Shown here: piece by piece, positions 26,008 to 37,639 of the stretch
Numbering within the stretch: the first letter of the stretch is position 1
Layout: every line of letters starts with the position of its first letter
Origin: Archaeoglobaceae archaeon
GTDB lineage: Archaea; Halobacteriota; Archaeoglobi; Archaeoglobales; Archaeoglobaceae
Assembly: GCA_027064525.1 (NCBI GenBank)
Contig: JAMOPJ010000045.1
Coordinates: 1 to 64,000 of the forward strand
Length of the DNA stretch: 64,000 nt
Direction of reading: 5' to 3'
Made by a program: the position numbers and the translations under genes
The notes under the pieces: generated by a model
The model's database searches: none
What the model saw: only the letters and a program-made list of their open reading frames with translations
Told to the model about the DNA's origin: nothing

Positions 26008-27041
26008 TTTATATCCCCTCCCTTCACAGCTATTATAATATCAGTGGTAATTGACCCGTCATTTTCGTCAACAAAACCAACTCGAAGAAAAGAACAATTC
26101 AATTGCATTCGATGGATAGGTAAAGTAATAAGAAACGTGTAGCCAGTAGTATTATTAAAAATACAAGTATGGAAATTTGAAAATGGTATAACCTCAGCAA
26201 AAACTACTGACTTTCCATTTGGAGATAAGATACCTGGAAAACATTTACCATTTACTAAGAACGCATAAGCTTCATCATCAAAAGCACCATTTTCATTTGA
26301 ATCAGGGACTATGAATATATAATCTTTTGGATTATAATCATCATCATTAATTTTAATAATTAATTTATTAATATCAATTAATTTAATTTTTAAAAATAAT
26401 TTTTTATTTGGATTTATATTCTGTTGTAAAAGATTCTGACTAATATAATAAGTTGAATTCATCTTTAGTGGCTCTACTATAATGTATTTCTGATTATTTT
26501 CCTTTATTTTTTCTTTTAAAAGTTCTAATTCACTTACTTTTACACCCCATTTACTACTTCCTTCAATCAACAGCATTGCTTTACTTTTATTCCAAGGATT
26601 ATTGACTACCTCCAAAATTCCTCTGCAATCTCCTGGAAATGTTTCATTAGTTTTTAAAACATCAGCAATAGCGTAAATCTCTTTAAGCATTTTATTACTC
26701 ATAAGAGTTCCAATGACAATTAAATTATAACTCCTTTTATCTTCCTCAGTAACTTCAGAATATCTCTTAATCAAAGGCTTATTCCCAGTCTTATTCTTTA
26801 AATATTTAGCAATCTCTTTTGCAGCTCGTATTTCAATTTCAGAAGCATTATCTCCAATAATAATCAAAGTGTTTTCTTTGAAAACCTTTGGGAAATCAGA
26901 AAGTTTGAACTCTTTTTTTGGTTGAGTTATTGGTGTAGTTGGTATTGCTTCTTCAGATTTTTGCACACACATACTAACAAGTAAAGCTACCACTAATATC
27001 AATCCTCCTACTATTAGTGGTAGCTTTTTAAGTATCCGCAT
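26004..27041 (-). CDS. Putative surface lipoprotein coupled to the protease gene
   Basis: This 345-residue protein has a membrane/lipoprotein signal (GLILVVALLVSMCVQK, lipobox-like Cys). Residues ~45-170 (ENTLIIIGDNASEIEIRAAKEIAKYLKNK) form an alpha/beta unit resembling the S-layer-associated domains of Methanosarcina/Archaeoglobus surface proteins. The rest is Asn/Ile-rich with an acidic DDDYNPKDYIFIVPDSNENGAFDDEAY stretch that may bind calcium. Its stop overlaps the start of the caspase-like gene (ATGA), so the two are translated together and probably work at the same place outside the membrane. The 3' half is strikingly AT-rich, a sign of transfer. Function unknown. Confidence 0.65.
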   Translation of the reverse strand: MRILKKLPLIVGGLILVVALLVSMCVQKSEEAIPTTPITQPKKEFKLSDFPKVFKENTLIIIGDNASEIEIRAAKEIAKYLKNKTGNKPLIKRYSEVTEEDKRSYNLIVIGTLMSNKMLKEIYAIADVLKTNETFPGDCRGILEVVNNPWNKSKAMLLIEGSSKWGVKVSELELLKEKIKENNQKYIIVEPLKMNSTYYISQNLLQQNINPNKKLFLKIKLIDINKLIIKINDDDYNPKDYIFIVPDSNENGAFDDEAYAFLVNGKCFPGILSPNGKSVVFAEVIPFSNFHTCIFNNTTGYTFLITLPIHRMQLNCSFLRVGFVDENDGSITTDIIIAVKGGDIN

Positions 27042-27107
27042 AAGTTAGATTGCCTTTAAGGAAGTCAATCATATTTAATTTTTTCTATTTTAATATGAAT
27101 TAAAATC

Positions 27108-27413
27108 TTATAAATTATTGTAATTATCATGACCATTATCTATATCTGTCGTTAAAGTTTTTTGATCAAGCAAAATCCCAATATTCAAGCCAATCTCAAG
27201 CCAAGCCCACGCCCAAACGACGCATTCAAAAGCCCTAACCAGATCTCCTTTCTCCAAAAAGTATTCGGAATCCGAGATGTAAGCTCGAATATTCTTCAGA
27301 AACTCCTCTCCCTTCTTATTTATGGCATTCACCTTCTCAATCCTAACTTTGATTCTTTCGAGCCACTTGATCGTCTCGTTTTCCAGTTCTTCTACTACTC
27401 TCTCCGCATCCAT
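27108..27413 (-). CDS. DUF357 archaeal protein
   Basis: This 101-residue helical protein matches the archaeal DUF357 family: ELENETIKWLERIKVRIEKV, RAYISDSEYFLEKGDLVRAFECVVWAWAWLE. The GDLVRAFE..W.WAWLE helix is the family hallmark. It follows nfeD by 17 bases with a GGTGT ribosome site before its ATG, so the two are likely co-transcribed. The function is unknown. Confidence 0.85.
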   Translation of the reverse strand: MDAERVVEELENETIKWLERIKVRIEKVNAINKKGEEFLKNIRAYISDSEYFLEKGDLVRAFECVVWAWAWLEIGLNIGILLDQKTLTTDIDNGHDNYNNL

Positions 27414-27430
27414 AACGACACCTTAAACGA

Positions 27431-29949
<2,519 letters not shown>

Positions 29950-29969
<20 letters not shown>

Positions 29970-31122
29970 CGTCACAACACTCCGCAAGCTTCAAGTCATG
30001 TGTTGCAATTATAACGGTCTTCCCAAGTTCCTTTGCGACATCCAAGAGCTTAATCCTAAACTTAAAATCCTGCCCAGCTGTTGGTTCATCGAGTAAGACG
30101 ACATCTCCACAAAAAGCCTTCGCAATCGCAACTCTCTTAGCCTGTCCGAAGCTCAAGGAATGAGGATGTCTGTCGGCTAACTTCTCCAGATCGAAGAGCT
30201 TAAGGAGTTCGGGATGAACTTCCCTATCAACTCTGCTCTCGAACAGGTGATAGTTCGGAAAGCTGAATGTCATCCCGATCTTTCCTCTGACCTCAATTCT
30301 GCCGTCCCAAGGCTTCAAAGTCCCGGCTATTAGCCTCAGCAACGTCGTCTTGCCGCATCCGTTCTCTCCAATTATCGCAAATATCTCTCCTCTCTTTACA
30401 TCGAACGATAGATCTTCAAAAAGCGGCTTATCGTAGCCGAACGTGATGGATTCAACTTTGACAACGGTTTCTTTCGACTTAAATTCCCTTCCGCAAACGC
30501 TATCGTTCAACTCTGGAATATCGACGATCCTTCCGTCTTCCATCCAGAAGAACTCTTCAAATTGTTCTGCGAACTCGATCCTGTGCTCGGAAAGGACGAC
30601 GATCCTGTCCTGTCTCAGCAAGATCTTAAGGATTTTGTCTGCAATCCTTGGATGCAGATTGCTGAAAGGCTCATCCAAAGCTAAGCATCTACAATCGCTT
30701 GCCAAGGCTGAGGCGATCGTAACCAACCGCTTTTCCCCATCCGAAAGCTCGAAAATCCGCCTGTTTAGCAGTTCCTCAATCCCACAAACCTTAGCGACCT
30801 TCTTTATCCTTCTATCCACCTCGTTCCATTCGTAGCCCCGATGCAGGAGATGTAGAGCAATCTCATCGTAAACTCTGCTCGCAACTATCTGCTCGTCTGC
30901 GTTCTGCCCTATGAAGAAAACTTCCGTGTCTATTCGAACATCACCCTCAAGCTTCCCGCCATAGAAGTTCGGGATAAGTCCGTTGAAGATCCTGAGCAGG
31001 GTGGACTTTCCACTGCCGGTGTAACCTCCGATAAGGGTGTTTCCCTCTACCTTCAAGCTGACACCTTTCAATCCGACGATTCCGTTTGGATATGTGTATT
31101 TAACGTCCTTAAGGCAGATCAT
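29950..31122 (-). CDS. Fused double ATPase of an ECF-type biotin transporter
   Basis: This 390-residue protein contains two ABC ATPase domains in one chain. Domain 1 has GGYTGSGKST, a signature at FELSDGEKRL, Walker B CLALDEPF and the switch His in LSEHR. Domain 2 has IGENGCGKTT, SLSFGQAKRVAIAKA, VVLLDEPTAGQD and ATHDLKL. Most ECF systems use separate EcfA1 and EcfA2, so the fusion ensures a heterodimer. It lies between bioY (14-base overlap) and ecfT. Confidence 0.92.
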
Positions 31123-31726
31123 AGCCTCTCTGTTTCAGAAGCTCGTGGAGATATTTGAAAACTACTATCGCAATCACGTGATCCATGAACACATCCTGCG
31201 GAACGAATATCAGAACTGTCGCAAAGAAGACTGCCCAGAACGGACTCAGATTTATTCCGAAGAATCTCGTTGCGGATTCGCACCAACCCATCAAGCCGGA
31301 GCTACCGCTCGCAAATTCATAGAAAACGGCAAAGCCTACCAAGTAGAGAGGAATCACAGCCACAACACTTCCGATCCATAGAGTAATTAGCTCTTTCAGG
31401 CTTCCTCGCCTGTAGGCTTTTTCCCTTATCAGTCCCATCAGAAAAGCTGAGACAGGGAACATCCAAAAGTATCCAGCTGTGTAGCCGAACAGCTCACCGA
31501 TTCCGCCTCTGAACCCAGCTCCGGCTGGGATACCGAGTGCTATCATACCCAAGTATATCAGCTGAGCGACCGCTCCGAACTTGCCGAGCAGAAGTCCTGA
31601 GAGGATTACGGCAAAATTTTGCATCGTATAAGGAACTGGTCCCAATTTGAATGAAATCTGAGCGGAGATCGCTGTCAAAACTGCTAAGGCACAGGCGAGA
31701 GTTACTCTGACATATTTGTTAACCAT
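31109..31726 (-). CDS. bioY: Biotin transporter substrate-binding component BioY
   Basis: This ~205-residue membrane S-component starts at ATG 31726 (VNKYVRVTLACALAVLTAIS). The biotin-specific pattern is clear: GPVPYTMQNFAVILSGLLLG, AGAGFRGGIGELFGYTAGYFWMFP and a C-terminal PQDVFMDHVIAI. Six helices are expected. It overlaps both the DUF1284 gene upstream and the ATPase gene downstream, making one operon for biotin uptake. Biotin is needed by the carboxylase encoded at 34.4-35.9 kb. Confidence 0.92.
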   Translation of the reverse strand: MVNKYVRVTLACALAVLTAISAQISFKLGPVPYTMQNFAVILSGLLLGKFGAVAQLIYLGMIALGIPAGAGFRGGIGELFGYTAGYFWMFPVSAFLMGLIREKAYRRGSLKELITLWIGSVVAVIPLYLVGFAVFYEFASGSSGLMGWCESATRFFGINLSPFWAVFFATVLIFVPQDVFMDHVIAIVVFKYLHELLKQRGYDLP

Positions 31727-32105
31727 GTGTTTGGTGAGGTTGACATTTGAATTTAAGCATTTTGTCTTTGCATACTTTCCACCATCTGCATCCCTTGCAA
31801 GCTCTCCTGATCCATATCGGCAGTATTTTTGGCAACTTTCTTTTAATTTCATCCCAGCAAACTCTCGATCCGACGTTAATTGAAAGTAAAAAGAGCGCCA
31901 ACCTGTCGAGCTCTTTCATCTCCTCAGGACATCTACCTCCGATGTGATTTGGACAGGCTTTACATATATCATCAATTCCATCGACTACGGTTACCTTTTT
32001 GGCATTCTTGAGAACTCTAAACGTATTTTTGACGAATTTGTGACTGTATCCTTTGCCTATGAAAAATTGGAGGCAGATTAGATGATGACCTCTCAGTTTT
32101 GGCAT
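31719..32105 (-). CDS. DUF1284 cysteine-rich protein
   Basis: The 128-residue protein begins PKLRGHHLICLQFFIGKGYS, the signature of DUF1284. It contains Cys groups CKACPNHIGGRC and CKGCRWWKVC that could bind an Fe-S cluster or zinc. Its 3' end overlaps the bioY start by 8 bases, so it is the first gene of the biotin uptake operon. A role in regulating or using imported biotin is possible but unproven. Confidence 0.8.
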   Translation of the reverse strand: MPKLRGHHLICLQFFIGKGYSHKFVKNTFRVLKNAKKVTVVDGIDDICKACPNHIGGRCPEEMKELDRLALFLLSINVGSRVCWDEIKRKLPKILPIWIRRACKGCRWWKVCKDKMLKFKCQPHQTHG

Positions 32106-32180
32106 CGAATGTTGTATGTCTATCTGGCCTTAACGTTTGCCAAACGAAACCTTAACAAAGCATTGCAACTAAGCCATCTC

Positions 32181-33065
32181 ATGGACATTCTCGTTCTGTT
32201 CACATCGCATAGGGTTGAGATGCTACCTCATTTCGAGGAAGAGGCAAGGAAAAGGGATGTGATCATCATAGAAGAGCCTAAGGACGATAAATTTCAGCGA
32301 ATGCTCAACGGGGAGATTTCCGTGGACAGCTACGTCAGATCGATCGACACATCTTTCCCTGTTTATTCAAAACACCAATGCGAAGTTCTGCGAAGACTGC
32401 ACGCGATGGGCAAAAGAATCTATCAGGTTGATCCATATCTCGAAATAATTGAGATGATAAGAGAAGCTGTAGATAGAGGGGAGTTCGAGAATCTTCCGAA
32501 GGATGAAAAGATCGAACTTGTCAGAAATACTGAAAAGGAGGCAAATTTGGCTTGGCTCGACTATCAGGAAGCATTCCTCCGCAAAAACTTCGATGAGCTC
32601 GTCGAAGCTACGGTGAGATTTACAAAAGCGGACGCAGAAAGATTTAAGGTTAGGGACAGGATGAGGGCTGAAGAGATAGCAAGATTGGATGTTGAAGGAG
32701 ACGTTTTGGTCGAGGCAGGGCAGATTCACATTCTTCTGCCAAAATATTTGGAAGAATTAGGCTTTAAAGTTTCGACACTCAATCTGCCAGAAACGATCGC
32801 AAGAAAGTTGGGAATCGAGCTATATCCGAATCCGGGAAATGAGCTGACAAAGATGTTCATGCTCGAAGAAGAGGTCGATGACGAAACCGCAAGGCTCATG
32901 GCGGCAAGGGGGATAATATACATCTCGATAATTTCAAAGGATGAGATGCTTCCGAGCGAGGAGAATCCTTATCCACACCTCGTCGAGGAGAACAAGATAG
33001 CCAAAGCCGTAAGCAAGCTGAGCTACGAAGGATGTAAGAGGTTGTTCTACAAGATATGGAGCTGA
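32181..33065 (+). CDS. Conserved archaeal protein of unknown function
   Basis: This 294-residue soluble protein starts at ATG 32181 (MDILVLFTSHRVEMLPHFEEE). Features are an early acidic IIIEEPKDDKFQRML, a central long helix rich in Glu/Lys, EAGQIHILLPKYLEELGF (somewhat like the GxxH turn of TraB-type proteins) and IARKLGIELYPNPGNELTK. I do not recognise the family with confidence. It is divergent from the DUF1284-biotin operon (75 bases between starts) and lies 38 bases before fae-hps. Confidence 0.65.
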   Translation: MDILVLFTSHRVEMLPHFEEEARKRDVIIIEEPKDDKFQRMLNGEISVDSYVRSIDTSFPVYSKHQCEVLRRLHAMGKRIYQVDPYLEIIEMIREAVDRGEFENLPKDEKIELVRNTEKEANLAWLDYQEAFLRKNFDELVEATVRFTKADAERFKVRDRMRAEEIARLDVEGDVLVEAGQIHILLPKYLEELGFKVSTLNLPETIARKLGIELYPNPGNELTKMFMLEEEVDDETARLMAARGIIYISIISKDEMLPSEENPYPHLVEENKIAKAVSKLSYEGCKRLFYKIWS

Positions 33066-33103
33066 TCGATATTTTTTTATGATTGGGATCATTCAGAGGG
33101 TTC

Positions 33104-34291
33104 ATGAAGTTTCTTATCGGAGAGGCTTTGATAGGGCAGGGATACGAGGTTGCTCATGTAGATCTGATGATCGGAACGAAGGACAGCCCGGTTGGGCAAG
33201 CTTTCGCGAACGCTCTTTCCCAGCTTTCCGCTGGGCACACACCACTCTTAGCGGTTTTAAGACCAAATCTCATAACCAAGCCTCCAGCTATAATCGTCCC
33301 AAAGGTTACCGTTAAAGACATGCACCAAGCTGAGCTCATATTTGGCCCAGCTCAAGCTGCTGTGGCGAAGGCTATTGCAGATGCAGTTGAAGAAGGCATA
33401 ATTCCGAAAGAGGAGGCCGAAAATTTAGTGGTGATTGTCAGCGTTTTCATACATCCAAAAGCTAAAGATAAGAACAAGATCTACTACTACAACTACGGAG
33501 CAACGAAGCTGGCTTTGAAGAGGGCTATGAGAGGATTCCCCGATGTGGACAAGGTTCTGTGGGAGAAGGATAGGGCTTTCCATCCGCTCGTCGGAAGGAA
33601 GTTGACGAAACTCTGGGATCCTCCATATCTACAGATTGCATTCGACCTAACGAGCTTGAACGAAGTGCTCAACGTGATGAGGCAGATTCCCGAGAGCGAT
33701 CACATCATATATGAGGTGGGAACGCCCCTTGCTAAGAGATACGGAGCAGAAGTTATATTGAAGCTCAGAGAGGTAAAGCCGGATGCGTTCTACGTCCTCG
33801 ATCTCAAAACTCTCGACGTTGGAAAGTTGGAGGCGAGGATGGCAGCCGATGCTACCGCTAATGCGATCGTAATCTCAGGCTTGGCTCCGATAAAGACGAT
33901 AGTTGAAGGTATCAAGGAGGCGGATAAAACGGGGATCTACGCAGTAGTGGACATGTTGGGAGTTGAGGATCCGATAAAAAGGCTTGAGAAGATAAAGGAG
34001 AGCGGATATATGCCAAACGTCGTTGAGTTGCATAGAGCGATAGATGTAGAAGGTGAAGCTCCACCGCCTTGGCATCTGGCGAAGGATGTTAAGGAGAGGT
34101 TCAACGTGCTTGTTGCAGTTGCCGGAGGGATAAGGCCAGAAAACGTTCCAGAAGTCATGCAAGCTGGAGCGGACATACTGATCGTAGGAAGAGCTATAAC
34201 GAGGGCTAGGGATGTTGAAGGGGCAGTGAGGAAGTTTCTTCGTTATATGAAGCCCGACACCGACCAATTCAGAATTATGACAGACTTCTGA
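33104..34291 (+). CDS. fae-hps: Bifunctional formaldehyde-activating enzyme / 3-hexulose-6-phosphate synthase
   Basis: This 395-residue fusion is found in methanogens and Archaeoglobales. The N-terminal ~165 residues are Fae (FLIGEALIGQGYEVAHVDLMIG, with the catalytic His of AHVDL, and KDSPVGQAFANALS), which condenses formaldehyde with tetrahydromethanopterin. The C-terminal ~225 residues are Hps (PYLQIAFDLTSLNEVLNVM, VLDLKTLDVGK, AVAGGIRPENVPEVMQAGADILIVGRAIT), which releases formaldehyde from hexulose phosphate and gives ribulose 5-phosphate. The fusion links pentose synthesis to the C1 pathway. ATG 33104 gives the family N-terminus. Confidence 0.94.
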   Translation: MKFLIGEALIGQGYEVAHVDLMIGTKDSPVGQAFANALSQLSAGHTPLLAVLRPNLITKPPAIIVPKVTVKDMHQAELIFGPAQAAVAKAIADAVEEGIIPKEEAENLVVIVSVFIHPKAKDKNKIYYYNYGATKLALKRAMRGFPDVDKVLWEKDRAFHPLVGRKLTKLWDPPYLQIAFDLTSLNEVLNVMRQIPESDHIIYEVGTPLAKRYGAEVILKLREVKPDAFYVLDLKTLDVGKLEARMAADATANAIVISGLAPIKTIVEGIKEADKTGIYAVVDMLGVEDPIKRLEKIKESGYMPNVVELHRAIDVEGEAPPPWHLAKDVKERFNVLVAVAGGIRPENVPEVMQAGADILIVGRAITRARDVEGAVRKFLRYMKPDTDQFRIMTDF

Positions 34292-34376
34292 ACTTCTAAA
34301 TCTATTATTTTCTATTATTTTCCTAACTTAAACTATAATAACTAAAATTAAATAACGAAAATGATAAATGATTTAA

Positions 34377-35894
34377 TCACTTCATATTTTCAAGCCTCGC
34401 GTGCAACTTCCAGCCGCTAACCTTGGGCTCTTCCATCTTCGCGTAGGCTATCGCTGAGGCTATTGCAACTATTTCCTCTTCAACTGGCTTAGCTGTAGTG
34501 AACATCTCGTCGAGCCTCTTCTTAATCGGATGCAGTTCGACCATAAACTTCTTGACCTCCTCCCTTATGTTATGTTCCTCGATGAACTTCGTATGAGTGT
34601 CTCCTTTCACGAACGCTTCGTGATGTAGAACGGCCATGTGGAACGGAATGTTGGTTTCAATGCCCTCGATGACGTATTCGTAGAGTGCCCTTCTCATCCT
34701 CATAATAGCTTCCATCCTGTTTTCTCCCCAGGCTATCAGCTTCGCGATCATGGGGTCATATTCCTTCGGAATCTTGTATCCCATGTGAACTCCGCTATCT
34801 ATTCTTATTCCGATGCCTCCGGGGCTTCTATAGTGGATTATCCTGCCCGTTCTCGGTAGAAAATCGACCGGATCTTCGGCGTTTATCCTACACTCGATCG
34901 CATGTCCTCGCATCACAATATCCTCCTGATCGTGCTGAAGCTCCTCACCATAAGCAATCCTTATCTGATACTTGACTATGTCCACACCGGTAACCATTTC
35001 GGTAATCGTGTGCTCGACCTGCAATCGTGTGTTCATTTCGAGGAAGTAGAAGTTGCCTTCGTAGTATAGAAATTCCATCGTTCCAGCATTCGTATAGCCG
35101 ATGTGCTTCGCTCCCTTAACAACGAGTTTACCCATTCTCTCACGGGTTTCATCATCGACAACTGGCGAAGGACATTCTTCAATCAGCTTCTGATGTCTCC
35201 TCTGAATCGAGCACTCTCTTTCTCCCATGTGAATGACGTTCCCATGCTCATCCGCTAAAACCTGAAATTCGATGTGGCGAGGTTTTGGCAGATACTTCTC
35301 GATGTAAACGGTAGGATCTCCAAAATACTTCTCACCCAACTTCTTAGATCTGTTGAAGGCATCTTCTATCTCGTTCTCGTTCCAAACTACCGTTATTCCT
35401 ATTCCGCCGCCACCACCGGAAGCTTTTATAGCTACGGGATAGCCTATCTTTTCGGCCCACTTTATCGCATCGTCCACATCTTTCAAAGCGGGAGAACCCG
35501 GCACTACAGGCAATCCAGCATCTTCCATCATCTTCCTTGCGTTGACCTTAGAACCCATAGCTTCGATTACCTTAGGCTTTGGCCCTACGAATACTATGCC
35601 TTCTTCATCGCATCTCTTGGCAAATTCAGCGTTCTCAGCTAAGAAACCGTAACCGGGATGAATAGCTTCAGCCCCGCTCTTCTTCGCTATCTCAATTATC
35701 TTGTCCATGTTCAGGTAGCTCTTCCTCGCCTCGGCCTCGCCAACATAATAGCTCTCATCAGCGTAAAGACGATGTAGAGCCTTTCTATCTGCGGAACTGT
35801 AGATCGCAACGCTCTTGATTCCCATCTCCCTACAAGCTCGCATCACTCTTATTGCTATCTCTCCTCTATTTGCGACGAGAATCTTCTTGAACAT
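34377..35894 (-). CDS. pycA: Biotin carboxylase subunit (pyruvate or acyl-CoA carboxylase)
   Basis: This 505-residue ATP-grasp carboxylase has [24 protein letters not shown], a Gly-rich loop [31 protein letters not shown] with the catalytic Glu/Asn/Arg set, and a C-terminal extension ([23 protein letters not shown]) typical of archaeal PycA/AccC subunits. It carboxylates biotin on a separate carrier protein whose gene is not here. Pyruvate carboxylase subunit A is the likeliest role. A TATA-like AATTATTATAAATTT lies about 25-30 bases before the start. Confidence 0.9.
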   Translation of the reverse strand: MFKKILVANRGEIAIRVMRACREMGIKSVAIYSSADRKALHRLYADESYYVGEAEARKSYLNMDKIIEIAKKSGAEAIHPGYGFLAENAEFAKRCDEEGIVFVGPKPKVIEAMGSKVNARKMMEDAGLPVVPGSPALKDVDDAIKWAEKIGYPVAIKASGGGGGIGITVVWNENEIEDAFNRSKKLGEKYFGDPTVYIEKYLPKPRHIEFQVLADEHGNVIHMGERECSIQRRHQKLIEECPSPVVDDETRERMGKLVVKGAKHIGYTNAGTMEFLYYEGNFYFLEMNTRLQVEHTITEMVTGVDIVKYQIRIAYGEELQHDQEDIVMRGHAIECRINAEDPVDFLPRTGRIIHYRSPGGIGIRIDSGVHMGYKIPKEYDPMIAKLIAWGENRMEAIMRMRRALYEYVIEGIETNIPFHMAVLHHEAFVKGDTHTKFIEEHNIREEVKKFMVELHPIKKRLDEMFTTAKPVEEEIVAIASAIAYAKMEEPKVSGWKLHARLENMK

Positions 35895-35948
35895 CAGAGC
35901 AATGGATAGGGAAATTTATAATAATTTTTTGCTTTAGATTTTGATTAG

Positions 35949-36911
35949 TTACCATATCGTCGGATTGTAACCGAATTCCACTTCGTCCAAAACACCTTGC
36001 GGTAATCCAAGTTTTGCAAACATCTCTTTAAAAACCGATTTATATTCACTCTTTGGGATTTTCCCAAACGGCGGGAGGTGGATCTCCAACGATATCCCTC
36101 CCAACCTATCGATCTTGATGATGTATGTAGCGTTTCCTCTGTGTAAAGTTATCTCTGCATTCGGAACTGTAAAAACGATGGAACCTATCTTGCTTGCGTT
36201 TCCGTAAAACGTTAATTCGTAACCTCCGACAACAACCCCAGACGTATCGATCGGTTGAAACGTGACGTTGTCGCTTTTGCCCTTAAAATAGTAATACACC
36301 TTGGAAACGTTCGGTATTCCGTTCACATAGACTGTTGGAATTAGCTCTTTTCCGAGTTGTTTCTTCAGCTTCGATATACAGTCATCGACGGTTTGATCGT
36401 CTAAATCAAACGTGAGCTTGAGCACGTTATGTATCCAGTCGTCAGGTGGTAGATTTCTTGATGCGTATGGATGAACGATCTCCGTGAAATACTCGACCCT
36501 GCTCCGATGTTCATTTTCTTTTGGCAGACATATCTGAAAAAACGTCCAATTCGTGTAATAGAATTTAATTGCGTCCACTCTGCACGCACCGAACCTCCTG
36601 CTCAGTTCCTCAATGCTGTTCGGTTTCAGCTTTCTCTCTTTGACCCCGTATCCAACCATATTCGCTTTTTCAATAACACTGTCATAGTCGATCTCTCCGA
36701 CGTTCATTAACTTTGTCTTATAGCTCGCAAAATCCATATAGACGATTGTGACGGCAAACAACCTGATGAGATGGTAAGCCGCCAAAATAAGAATGACAAT
36801 TCCTACAACTACAACTATTGATTTTATATTGGATTTTTGGGTGGTGATGCAACACTGTTGATGAGATATTTTAAACTATGCACAATACGGCGTCACGGCC
36901 GATTTTTGCAT
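35949..36911 (-). pseudogene. Membrane-anchored protein gene interrupted behind its start codon by a miniature element
   Basis: The open frame from 36785 lacks an ATG start, but upstream at 36911-36909 there is an ATG with a good ribosome site (GGTGAT, 36926-36921). Removing copy A of the miniature element (36840-36900) plus one 8-base duplicate joins that ATG in frame to QKSNIKSIVVVVGIVILILAAYH, a perfect N-terminal membrane anchor. With the insert, translation from the ATG stops at a TAG inside the element after 11 codons. The ~297-residue protein (if restored) has an external domain with few recognisable motifs (FFQICLPKENEH, VYVNGIPNVSKVYYY). A shorter product from TTG 36785 or ATG 36737 may still be made. 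Function unknown. Confidence 0.75.
36840..36900 (+). mobile_element. 61-base miniature inverted-repeat element, copy A
   Basis: It begins GGTGGTGATGCAACACTGTT and ends GGCGTCACGGCC. It is flanked by a perfect 8-base direct repeat GATTTTTG (36832-36839 and 36901-36908). It differs from the complement of copy D at three positions. It lies between the start codon and second codon of a membrane-protein gene. Confidence 0.9.
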
Positions 36912-36969
36912 TACTTTTGGATCACCCCCAGCAAAAATTTAAAATTTATCAATTTATACTGACATTGAT

Positions 36970-37029
36970 GGTGGTGTTGCAATACTGTTGATGGAGTATT
37001 TAAATCACACACAATGTGGAGTCACGACC
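36970..37029 (+). mobile_element. 60-base miniature inverted-repeat element, copy B
   Basis: It is identical to the complement of copy C. It begins GGTGGTGTTGCAATACTGTT and ends GGAGTCACGACC. A perfect 8-base target duplication ACATTGAT flanks it (36962-36969 and 37030-37037). It lies just downstream of the cyclo-ligase gene stop and 69 bases from copy A, in the same orientation. Confidence 0.9.
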
Positions 37030-37039
37030 ACATTGATTA

Positions 37040-37639
37040 TTATGAACGTTTAATCCAGATTATCTCATCAGGCGTGAGGATTACATCCGCCTTTACATCG
37101 TGCTCGTCCATCAAATAGCTCAAATCTTCGAAGATCTGAATCGGATGAGCTACAACCACATAGAGACAATCATCGGAAAGTAAGCCCTTCTCTTTCAAAA
37201 GCTGGTATTCCTTATCCCCAAAACCGCTACCCTTTCCGATCCTGTTTCCCATCCCATCGATTGCAACACAACCTTGGAGAAATATATCCACCTTCAGATC
37301 GAGTTCGTCAAGATTTACCTCCTTGCCATATCTCATCATTTCCTTTATGGTTCTGGCTTTCCCTTTTTCTATAACCAGAAATCCGGTCATCTTCGGCTTT
37401 ACAGCCAATAAAATTTTGCCATCTTCAAGCACGATCTCCCTCGCTCTCTTCAGCGGAGAATCCGGAGCAGAAAATACAACTTTAGCTTTCCTATACTGCT
37501 CAAGCTTCCTAAGCTTTTCACAGGCTTTCTCAGCACCGACGAAGTTCGGAATCCTGCCGAACGGAGGAGGGAACTTTGAATACTTCTCTATTTTCCTCCA
37601 AACGAACTCCCTAACCTCTCGCTTGCTCCTGAACATCAT
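37040..37639 (-). CDS. 5-formyltetrahydrofolate cyclo-ligase-like protein
   Basis: This 199-residue protein matches the 5-FTHF cyclo-ligase/MTHFS fold: KREVREFVWRKIEKYSKFPPPFG at the N-terminus, then VDIFLQGCVAIDGMGNRIGKGSGFGDKEY, the conserved Gly-rich phosphate loop. Archaeal members may act on tetrahydromethanopterin derivatives or thiamine-related compounds. It overlaps the upstream metallo-hydrolase by 4 bases and is the last gene of the mannosylglycerate operon. Confidence 0.82.
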   Translation of the reverse strand: MMFRSKREVREFVWRKIEKYSKFPPPFGRIPNFVGAEKACEKLRKLEQYRKAKVVFSAPDSPLKRAREIVLEDGKILLAVKPKMTGFLVIEKGKARTIKEMMRYGKEVNLDELDLKVDIFLQGCVAIDGMGNRIGKGSGFGDKEYQLLKEKGLLSDDCLYVVVAHPIQIFEDLSYLMDEHDVKADVILTPDEIIWIKRS

